DNA of 64,000 nt from positions 62,001-126,000 of the forward strand of contig NZ_CANLYD010000005.1 in NCBI RefSeq assembly GCF_947495315.1. Direction: 5' to 3'. How positions within the stretch are numbered: the first letter of the stretch is position 1; the number at the start of each line of letters is the position of its first letter. The position numbers were made by a program, and so were the translations under genes. The DNA is from an uncultured Aquimarina sp. (GTDB lineage: Bacteria; Bacteroidota; Bacteroidia; Flavobacteriales; Flavobacteriaceae). Positions 57,456 through 64,000 of this stretch are shown one piece after another. Under the pieces are notes generated by a model that searched no databases, was not told the DNA's origin, and was given only the letters and a program-made list of their open reading frames with translations.

Positions 57456-58904
57456 TTACTTTTTAGTATTACTTGGGATTGGAGGTGGTCCTTCTGGAAC
57501 GATAGCTTCATACACTTCATCTCCTTTACGCTCTTTATACTCAGCTTTTACTTTTTCTAAGGCTTCCGGATTTTCATAAAGATCTGTCATCGTCATTGCC
57601 ATTGCTTTGGATGCGTATAGCATTCCTTTATGACCAATACTCATTCCACCACAGGCTACTACAGCCCACGAATGCCAAGGTGTATCTTTTGGAGCGGTCG
57701 TTACGCCTAAATTAATGTTCGGTACGTTCCAGCTCACATCTCCTACATCTGTAGATCCGCCACCAGGATGTTCTTTGGTTTCTTCAAGCGGATTAATAGC
57801 ACTATCCATTCCTACTTGTTCTTTTTTGGTGATCTCCTGAATTTTTTTACCAAAAGCAATTTCTTCATCGGTATAAGTAATCGGTCCAAGAAGTTCCAGG
57901 TTGTTTTGCATTAGTTTTCCTCCTTCACGGTTTACAAGTACTTCATAAATTCCGGAGATTAATGAAATTTTGTAATCTACATTTGCCATAATAGCCGCTC
58001 CTTCTGCCATTTTCTGCACACGTTCATATACAGGCATCATACCAGATCTTTTTGTATCACGAACACGCATCCATAATCTTGAGTAATCGGGAACTACATT
58101 AACTACTTGTCCGCCATCCTGAATGTGATAATGCATACGAACGGTTGGTTTTACGTGTTCACGATAATAGTTAATTCCGGTAGTGTATAATTCTAACGCA
58201 TCAGAGGCACTTCTGCCATTCCACGGATCGGCAGATGCATGTGCTGCTTGTCCAAAAAACTCAACTTTAAAATCCACTAGTGCCAGAGAACTTTGTACAT
58301 CTGCTTTGGTAGATGCTGATGGATGCCAGCTAATATTGGCATCTACATCATTCCATAAACCTTCTCTAACCATCCATATTTTACCAAAATATTTTTCTTC
58401 GCTTGGGGTACCAAAAAACTTTACGGTTCCTTTTATTTTACCACTTTCTATGAGTTCTTTTACAGCAATCGCTGCCCCTAGACTTCCAGCACCAAAAAGG
58501 TTATGTCCACAACCATGTCCTGCTGCACCTTCTATGAGAGGAGATTTTGTAGGTTGTGCTTTTTGTGAGATTCCGGGTAATGCATCGAATTCTCCTAATA
58601 CACTGATCACAGGTTTCCCCGATCCGTAGGCTGCTACAAAAGCTGTTGGCATCCCAGCAACACCTCTTTCTACAGTAAACCCTTGTTTCTCCGCATAATC
58701 TGCTAATAATTTTGAAGATTGATTTTCTTCAAAAGCAGTTTCTGCTAATGCCCAAATTTGATCACTGATATTGATAAGTTCTTGTTGATGTTTTTCTATC
58801 GATTTTATGATTGCTTGTTTACTTTCAGATGGTTTTTTTTGACCATAGATTGGAATAACCAACATAGAATAAAGTAGTAAGCATATAAAGTTATTTGATT
58901 TCAT
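57456..58904 (-). CDS. Exported M20D-type amidohydrolase (AbgB-like)
   Basis: 482 residues with signal peptide (FICLLLYSMLVIPIYGQ). Metal and catalytic parts: VLGEFDALPGISQ, GAAGHGCGHNLFGAGSLGAA (with the M20D Cys), SWHPSASTKADVQSSLALVD and PGGGSTDVGDVSW. M20D members hydrolyse amino-acid amides such as p-aminobenzoyl-glutamate or N-acyl amino acids. The export signal is unusual for AbgB-type enzymes. Shares the strand and short gap (20 bases) with the PON-like gene. Confidence 0.88.
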   Translation of the reverse strand: MKSNNFICLLLYSMLVIPIYGQKKPSESKQAIIKSIEKHQQELINISDQIWALAETAFEENQSSKLLADYAEKQGFTVERGVAGMPTAFVAAYGSGKPVISVLGEFDALPGISQKAQPTKSPLIEGAAGHGCGHNLFGAGSLGAAIAVKELIESGKIKGTVKFFGTPSEEKYFGKIWMVREGLWNDVDANISWHPSASTKADVQSSLALVDFKVEFFGQAAHASADPWNGRSASDALELYTTGINYYREHVKPTVRMHYHIQDGGQVVNVVPDYSRLWMRVRDTKRSGMMPVYERVQKMAEGAAIMANVDYKISLISGIYEVLVNREGGKLMQNNLELLGPITYTDEEIAFGKKIQEITKKEQVGMDSAINPLEETKEHPGGGSTDVGDVSWNVPNINLGVTTAPKDTPWHSWAVVACGGMSIGHKGMLYASKAMAMTMTDLYENPEALEKVKAEYKERKGDEVYEAIVPEGPPPIPSNTKK

Positions 58905-59211
58905 AATAGCCCGGTGTTTAATGAGTTTAATTAAGATGATTACGTTAAAAATAATGTTTTTTACGTTGATAATAGCATTTTAAAATATTCTTATGAGTGT
59001 ATACTTTTCGGTTTTTAATAGTCGTAATTAGGTCTTTTACGGTACAACCACAGGTGTATAAAAACGTTTACTAATTGAGTTCTTACGAATACTCATTTGT
59101 TAACATTTGTTAACGTTAATTACAATAGTTTTAACCCGTATTCAAGTAATACATTGATTATATAACTGTTATAAATAACATAAGAATTACTCCATAAAAA
59201 TCAATTTTAAA
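58905..59211. other. Divergent regulatory region with repeats
   Basis: 307 bases between the minus-strand M20 gene and the plus-strand fasciclin gene. Holds a perfect tandem repeat ATTTGTTAAC (59095-59104, 59105-59114) followed by GTTAAT. No promoter box clear enough to call; no small gene. Confidence 0.5.
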
Positions 59212-59811
59212 ATGAAGATTAATAGTTTATTTAACATTTTTGCATTTATTCTGATTATTACATTTGTTTCTTGCCAGGATCTTGTTGTTAAGAAAGAAGA
59301 TCGAACTTTAGAAAATAATAAGTTGATAGCTCAAGCTGATATTCCTTCTAAAGAAACTAATGTATCTACGATTAATGAGTTGATATCTTATGATATTGCA
59401 TTTACGGAGTTGAATAAAATCATTCAATCTTCGGAGTATGCTACCAAATTTAATGGTACAACATCATATACTGTATTTGCTCCGTTAAATGGCGCATTTA
59501 AGAAATTACCAAAAGAAACCATTGATAAATTGATGTCCTCAGAAAACAAGGATGATATGACTTCTATTATGAATTGTCATATTATTCCAGGAACTATCAA
59601 TGAACAAGATATTATTAAAGCTATTAATGAAGGAGGAGGAAGTGTAAAACTAAGAACCTTGGGCGGCACTAGATTAATAGCTAGCAGAAAAAGAGGTAAA
59701 ATCTATTTAATCGATAAGAATGGTAACTCTGGTCGTTTGATGACAACTGATATTGAAGCGGCTAACGGAATGATCCATACGCTAGAAACTGTAATGATGC
59801 CTAGAAAATAG
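59212..59811 (+). CDS. Fasciclin-domain lipoprotein
   Basis: 199 residues. Lipoprotein signal (FILIITFVSC, Cys near 21). Fasciclin (FAS1) domain at about 60-197: YTVFAPLNGAFKKLPKETI (H1 motif area), MNCHIIPGTI and NGMIHTLETVMMP (the YH/H2 area). FAS1 lipoproteins act in adhesion at the cell surface. It is a single gene with a terminator. Confidence 0.92.
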   Translation: MKINSLFNIFAFILIITFVSCQDLVVKKEDRTLENNKLIAQADIPSKETNVSTINELISYDIAFTELNKIIQSSEYATKFNGTTSYTVFAPLNGAFKKLPKETIDKLMSSENKDDMTSIMNCHIIPGTINEQDIIKAINEGGGSVKLRTLGGTRLIASRKRGKIYLIDKNGNSGRLMTTDIEAANGMIHTLETVMMPRK

Positions 59812-59846
59812 AAAGACATAATTTAATGTGTTTGTTTAAAACCGGA

Positions 59847-59881
59847 GAACCTCACAATTAGATAGAGTTGTGAGGTTTTTT
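59847..59881. terminator. Bidirectional terminator
   Basis: AACCTCACAA (59848-59857) and TTGTGAGGTT (59868-59877) with A/T runs at the right side, between convergent fasciclin and PhyH genes. Confidence 0.9.
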
Positions 59882-60609
59882 TATGTTTTACAATAATCGA
59901 TTCTTTCTGCCCAATTCAGATCTTTTGCTAGTTCTTTATTGCTAAATTCTAGATGTATGACTCTTCTTCTCTGATGGTTTGTTGTACGACTGGAACTATG
60001 TAATAGTAGTGGTTTCATTAACATGGCTGCTCCTTTGGGTACATTGCAGACTACTTCTTTTTCAACATTCCAATTGATAGTTTCAGGTCTATAGATTCCT
60101 TTGGTATGAGATTCTGGTATTACTTTTAAAGCTCCATTATGTTCATTGGTTTCATCCAGATGTATTCGTATCGTATACATATTTTTTAAAACTTCTAAAG
60201 GAGGTTGTACTCCAAATTGATGTTTCTTAACTGTCCAATTGGTATATTCCGGTATTATTTCTTTTTTGTTTACCGAAATGGACAGATCCTGATGATAGGA
60301 TACAAACCAATTAGAAGTTGGTGGTTTATCAAAATATATTGACTTTACTAAGAAAAAATCTTCTCCAAAATATTCACGAACTAATTTCTTGAGGTTATGA
60401 TTAAGGACCAAATTCTGAATTTTTGGAACTTCCTTTAAAAATTGTCTGATAGCAAATAGCTCTTTAGTTTTTCGAAAATTAGAATTTTCAGTGTCTAAAG
60501 ATTTCAGCATCTTAATCAATTCGTCGATTTCTTTACTTGAATAGATGTTTGGAATGGTTGTGAAACCTTGTTTCTGAAGCTCTAATTTGTGGTTTAGTTC
60601 TATTGACAT
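59881..60609 (-). CDS. Phytanoyl-CoA dioxygenase-family protein
   Basis: 242 residues. Fe(II)/2-oxoglutarate sites: WFVSYHQDLS (HxD), LLLHSSSRTTNHQRRRVIHL (distal His and the Arg for 2-oxoglutarate). The family hydroxylates many substrates; none is assigned. Gap of 30 bases to the amidohydrolase gene on the same strand, which may make an operon. Confidence 0.9.
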   Translation of the reverse strand: MSIELNHKLELQKQGFTTIPNIYSSKEIDELIKMLKSLDTENSNFRKTKELFAIRQFLKEVPKIQNLVLNHNLKKLVREYFGEDFFLVKSIYFDKPPTSNWFVSYHQDLSISVNKKEIIPEYTNWTVKKHQFGVQPPLEVLKNMYTIRIHLDETNEHNGALKVIPESHTKGIYRPETINWNVEKEVVCNVPKGAAMLMKPLLLHSSSRTTNHQRRRVIHLEFSNKELAKDLNWAERIDYCKT

Positions 60610-60639
60610 TGTTAAGAAGCTAGTATTGTTAGTAATAAT

Positions 60640-62073
60640 TTATCGTTCAATTATTAAGTTTTCTAGATATCTAACAGCGGAAGCAATTAAATTCTTACGA
60701 TTCGTTGCTTTTTTTTCAAAATAATCAAGAGTCTCTTTGTTTAATTTTCTTCCCTTTATAAATACAGTTGATGGGTTATGCAATGCAGATAAATCTAATA
60801 AAGGATTATTATCTATTAATATTAAGTTTGCAATTTTGCCAACTTCAATGGTTCCCATATTGTTCATAATCGAATGAGTTTTTGAAGCATTTACAGTAGC
60901 TGTTTTTAATACCTCATAATTAGAAAGCCCAGCTTCTTTATAGAATGCAAGTTCTTGATGAATTGAAAACCCAGGTATAGTTATGCCTATTCCAGCATCT
61001 GTTCCACAGATAAATGTGGTGCCTGCTTTATGAAGCTTTTTGATAATTTTTAAATGAAAATCATGCTGATTTTTTATTGTCGTCACAATAGAAGAATCTC
61101 TTTGTTTAGTAGTGAACCATCTTTCAAATTGTGCTTTACTATCTACTTTTTTAATAAGCGGATTCATGAATTGTAGTTGCTCTGAGATTAAAATTTTATC
61201 ATCAATAAGCATTTGGTAAATGTTATTATAAACCGTTAAAGTTGGGCTAAAAGAACTGTGTTTTGATTTCGAGAAATCATTAATCACTTCTTTTAATTTT
61301 AATGTATCTAATTTATAGTTTAGAGGTTGCTGAATAATGTCTTCAGCATGTTCTATAGATTTTATTTGAGGATTAAAATGATAAGCGTAAGGAACTTTTT
61401 GCGAAGGATGTGCAACAATATCTATATCAGAGATTATTGCTTGTTCAATAACGGCATCGAATATATCTTTTGTTAAACCATAGTAGGTTTTAATAAAATC
61501 GTATCCTCTCTCCTTATATGAAATTACTTTTTCTTTAGCTTCATTGGGACTTGTTAATTGTAAATTATCATCTCCAATAAATTCTGGACCTGTGAGTTTA
61601 GGTCCGGTTGTGAAAAATATTGGTGAAATAATCTCGTCATTGTTTACATCCTCTTTAATTCTCAAATGCATTGGCATCCCCCATAAATTGCGAACTGCCG
61701 TAACACCATTTGATAGATACAAACCAAGTTCATATCGATCCCATATGTGGACATGCATATCTATAAGTCCTGGCATAACATATCCATTTTCTCCGTCAAT
61801 CACTTCAATGCCCTGAACTTTAATACTGTTTTCAATAGATTGAATAATGCCTTCCTTGACATATATCATTTTGTTAGTCAAAATAGTGTCTTGTGTCATC
61901 GGAATAATATTAACATTCCTAATAAGATATGAGTTGTTATTTGTAAACTCATTCTTTTTGACTTTCAGGTAGCTTGTTTTTTGTATATCAACTCCCAGTA
62001 TGATAAGAATTGTTATTAGTAGTACCCCAATGAGTATGAAGATAATCTTAAAAACTCGTTTTAATAATTTCAT
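60640..62073 (-). CDS. Membrane-anchored amidohydrolase
   Basis: 477 residues. N-terminal membrane anchor (VFKIIFILIGVLLITILIIL). Metal sites of the amidohydrolase superfamily: PGLIDMHVHIWD (HxH), DFIKTYYG (candidate Lys), DIVAHPSQ and SIEHAEDI (His), FICGTDAGIG (Asp). This is the imidazolonepropionase/Xaa-Pro dipeptidase-like branch; substrate unknown. The anchor places it on the outside of the inner membrane. Confidence 0.9.
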   Translation of the reverse strand: MKLLKRVFKIIFILIGVLLITILIILGVDIQKTSYLKVKKNEFTNNNSYLIRNVNIIPMTQDTILTNKMIYVKEGIIQSIENSIKVQGIEVIDGENGYVMPGLIDMHVHIWDRYELGLYLSNGVTAVRNLWGMPMHLRIKEDVNNDEIISPIFFTTGPKLTGPEFIGDDNLQLTSPNEAKEKVISYKERGYDFIKTYYGLTKDIFDAVIEQAIISDIDIVAHPSQKVPYAYHFNPQIKSIEHAEDIIQQPLNYKLDTLKLKEVINDFSKSKHSSFSPTLTVYNNIYQMLIDDKILISEQLQFMNPLIKKVDSKAQFERWFTTKQRDSSIVTTIKNQHDFHLKIIKKLHKAGTTFICGTDAGIGITIPGFSIHQELAFYKEAGLSNYEVLKTATVNASKTHSIMNNMGTIEVGKIANLILIDNNPLLDLSALHNPSTVFIKGRKLNKETLDYFEKKATNRKNLIASAVRYLENLIIER

Positions 62074-62245
62074 TTATCTAATTATTGCTAAGGTTCAATA
62101 TGTGAATCTAAAAAAGGTAAAATATACGTGAACCAATTTATTCTTTCATGTTGATTTTTATTCCTTTAAACTTATAAAAATTTAGTGCCTTTTCAAATAG
62201 GAAATAAGCTTTCGATTTGGGACTAAACTACTATGATTTTATAGG

Positions 62246-62662
62246 TTATTTGTTTTTTGAATTCAATATCACCATTAATTCTATGGCTACCAATCCAAAA
62301 ATAATTAAGAGTTCCAAGAAAAAGTAGAGCAGCCCTAAAGCGGTTAAACTTTCATAGAAATTATAGATACAAATAATAGTGATAAAACAATATGCTAGAT
62401 TAGCAAAAGCAATAATCCTAAGTAAAGATTGCCATTTTTTTGGATTTAAGAAATAACATGAGATGGAATATGCTGCAAATACAAAAGCTATTGCGGATAA
62501 AAAATAGAGCATTTTTACCGGCATCCCAATATACTCCTGAAATCTAGTTAACACCACAGCTAAAAAAAAGACAGTAACTAATGCACCTAATCCATCAATA
62601 AGGAAAAGCTGTTTTGGTTTCCTCCTTAAAGTGTTAATTAATTGCTGAATTTTGTGAATCAT
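62246..62662 (-). CDS. Four-helix membrane protein
   Basis: 138 residues. Four hydrophobic segments (LFLIDGLGALVTVFFLAVVL, MLYFLSAIAFVFAAYSIS, LLRIIAFANLAYCFITIICI and LYFFLELLIIFGLVAIEL). No family recognised; seen in Bacteroidota as DUF-type proteins. Gap to the DUF2459 gene 18 bases, so they form a unit. Confidence 0.7.
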   Translation of the reverse strand: MIHKIQQLINTLRRKPKQLFLIDGLGALVTVFFLAVVLTRFQEYIGMPVKMLYFLSAIAFVFAAYSISCYFLNPKKWQSLLRIIAFANLAYCFITIICIYNFYESLTALGLLYFFLELLIIFGLVAIELMVILNSKNK

Positions 62663-62680
62663 ACTTCAAAAAGGTGTTAT

Positions 62681-63331
62681 TTACTTTTTATGAATACGTA
62701 ATAATCCAAAATCAAACGGTGTCCAAAGACATGCTTTTAGATCACTTTTTTTGAAACCCGTATTCACCCAAGTATTGCATGTGTTAAAACAATTGTAACT
62801 TCCATTAGCTTCGTAAAAATTATCCATGCTACCATAACTTGTTTCAGGTACCATTGTTTTATGACGATCAGTATCGTGAAAGAATGATTCTTTAATATAT
62901 GTCTGTATTTGTATAAGTTGTGTAGTTGTCATTTTGATTTCCATCCAATGACCTTGTGCATTGTTATGTCTTGTCACATGCATTAAAGAAGGAGAATTTA
63001 GTAGTGCAGCCTGAAATCTGTTTACATTGGTAAAATCCATTGATTTTGCAGCCTTTGTATAATATGTTTTGTCTCCCCAACCAAAGGATAGGAATTGCGT
63101 TTGCTCGCTATATCGTAATCCATTAAGAAGTAAAGAATCTATTTCTGTTTTGGGAATGATGATTTCTAGATGAATACCATTAGTGGCTAAATAGATACTT
63201 TTATTTTGTTCTACACTACTGGTTTTTGGAGTCACGGGAATATAAGAACAAAGTAAGGCAACAATGAAATACGTAGCTGGAATTAGGAGTATCACTCCCA
63301 AGTATTTTAATATTTTTTTTACCAGTTGCAT
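62681..63331 (-). CDS. DUF2459 (TIGR02117) protein
   Basis: 216 residues. Membrane anchor (LGVILLIPATYFIVALLCSY). Conserved segments: THGI-type ATNGIHLEIIIPKTEIDSLL, FLSFGWGDKTYYTKA and YNCFNTCNTWVNTGFKKSDL. These are the marks of DUF2459. The CNTW cysteine may be catalytic, as suggested for papain-like folds; no function is known. Confidence 0.87.
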   Translation of the reverse strand: MQLVKKILKYLGVILLIPATYFIVALLCSYIPVTPKTSSVEQNKSIYLATNGIHLEIIIPKTEIDSLLLNGLRYSEQTQFLSFGWGDKTYYTKAAKSMDFTNVNRFQAALLNSPSLMHVTRHNNAQGHWMEIKMTTTQLIQIQTYIKESFFHDTDRHKTMVPETSYGSMDNFYEANGSYNCFNTCNTWVNTGFKKSDLKACLWTPFDFGLLRIHKK

Positions 63332-63417
63332 AGTACTAGTTACGAAAAATCAATGAATTCTTTTGGATGATCCAAGAACTAATATCAGTTTGCTGCGACC
63401 TAGCTATGTAACTTATA

Positions 63418-64000
63418 CTAACCTTTAGTAACTGTAATCGTATAAGTGGCTACGATATTGTCGTTAATTTTTAGATGCATGTCATAGAAGCCTTTTCGAG
63501 TAAACGTGTGAGTGAAGGATATGATATTATCAACATTTTCGGTATTATAAATCTTTAAAGTTTTTTCTTTAGCGCCAATATAATGAACTAAAGCAATATT
63601 TTTATCCAAAATAAGGTTAGCGGATTTAAAACTAAATGTAATCTCATCATTCTTGTTGATCGAAATATCCATATTTTGTGGATACATAGGAGTGATGTTG
63701 TTTTCAAAAGTTTCTGCATATACCAACGGAGCTGTTATAAAATCAGTAGCCGTTATAGTATCATTAAGTAACCACTTTTGTTCTAAAGGAAAGTGGTTTT
63801 TTCCGAATAAAACCGGGTCTGTCAAGAAGTACCCGTCGTTATAGGCTGTTACAAAAGCATTATATTCATTTAGATATCCACTTGACCAAGTAGCATCGCA
63901 TAAGTACCATTTGCCGTTTAATCGCACAGCATTCCAGGAATGATTGGCCATTTCCAGTTCTTTGATATTGGACGCTACAGATTTTCCGTATCCATCTACA
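63418..64000 (-). CDS. Transglutaminase-like protein, 3' part (cut by window edge)
   Basis: The frame runs past the window edge; 194 residues are visible. VDGYGKSVASNIKELEMANH and SWNAVRLNGKWYLCDATWSS carry the His and Asp of a transglutaminase-like/kyphoscoliosis-type core; the catalytic Cys would lie upstream, outside the window. The last 100 residues form a beta-sandwich (TFTRKGFYDMHLKINDN). An apparent ATG at 63951 lies inside the conserved domain and is not the start. Confidence 0.85.
   Translation of the reverse strand, partial: VDGYGKSVASNIKELEMANHSWNAVRLNGKWYLCDATWSSGYLNEYNAFVTAYNDGYFLTDPVLFGKNHFPLEQKWLLNDTITATDFITAPLVYAETFENNITPMYPQNMDISINKNDEITFSFKSANLILDKNIALVHYIGAKEKTLKIYNTENVDNIISFTHTFTRKGFYDMHLKINDNIVATYTITVTKG

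Noticed and set aside
1..64000. tRNA, rRNA or tmRNA genes
   Set aside because: I looked for cloverleaf ends with TTC-loop patterns and for rRNA signatures in the gaps and found none; a covariance search would be needed to exclude them fully.

Overview
The window comes from a member of the Bacteroidota, most probably a marine Flavobacteriaceae (an Aquimarina-like organism would fit; this is inference). The evidence is: low G+C DNA; A-rich leaders instead of Shine-Dalgarno sequences; promoters with the Bacteroidota -7 box TAnnTTTG; C-terminal type IX secretion (T9SS) sorting domains on three large secreted enzymes; a fused hypoxanthine phosphoribosyltransferase/adenylate kinase; and small zinc anti-sigma proteins next to an ECF sigma factor.

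Region 1 (1-22.9 kb) is accessory. It starts with a four-gene unit (216-3216: unknown protein, membrane/TPR-like protein, matrixin-like protease without a signal peptide, five-repeat secreted protein) closed by a strong terminator. Next is a 4.2-kb module (4101-8313) bounded by two 123-bp direct repeats and holding an AAA ATPase and an OLD-type ATPase/TOPRIM nuclease, which is the best candidate for an undescribed defence system. After it come two AhpD-like proteins, a serine hydrolase, a membrane LytTR regulator with its probable target (a CPBP protease carrying two LytTR-type direct repeats), a structured GTACT-rich non-coding stretch (about 14.25-14.56 kb), a YHYH lipoprotein, an NTF2-like protein and a decayed copy of part of it, an M57 protease, an SRPBCC-SRPBCC-AraC operon, and a second CPBP protease. 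REP-like hairpins, gene relics and cassette-like boundary hairpins fill the gaps and stop near 22.9 kb.

Region 2 (22.9-37.4 kb) holds a PEP-mutase-like protein coupled to Ada, a 1,078-residue T9SS-secreted PL6 (alginate lyase-type) enzyme behind a candidate operator, two small secreted proteins, a DUF3010-like gene with a dead copy, an FKBP isomerase, a DEDDh exonuclease/GIY-YIG fusion, a hydrolase, glycine dehydrogenase (gcvP), and a UbiA-like membrane protein.

Region 3 (37.4-43.2 kb, minus strand) holds an ECF sigma factor with two paralogous anti-sigma-like proteins, one of which has lost its zinc motif. Upstream is a GbsR/MarR-like regulator and seven downstream genes (three small membrane proteins, a methyltransferase, another membrane protein, a TIGR01777 epimerase, an SRPBCC protein). 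Two copies of one operator (TTTCA-N8-TGAAA) link the regulator to its operon.

Region 4 (43.3-64 kb) mixes core and secreted functions: a T9SS M28 peptidase, Dcp, two probable small RNAs in one gap, purE/purK, hpt-adk, obgE, a T9SS-secreted PL14-like lyase, a GNAT-DoxX-AhpD-Crp/Fnr group, a paraoxonase-like lactonase, an M20 amidohydrolase, a fasciclin lipoprotein, a PhyH dioxygenase, an amidohydrolase, small membrane proteins and a transglutaminase-like gene cut by the window edge. No rRNA, tRNA, CRISPR array or intact transposase was seen.
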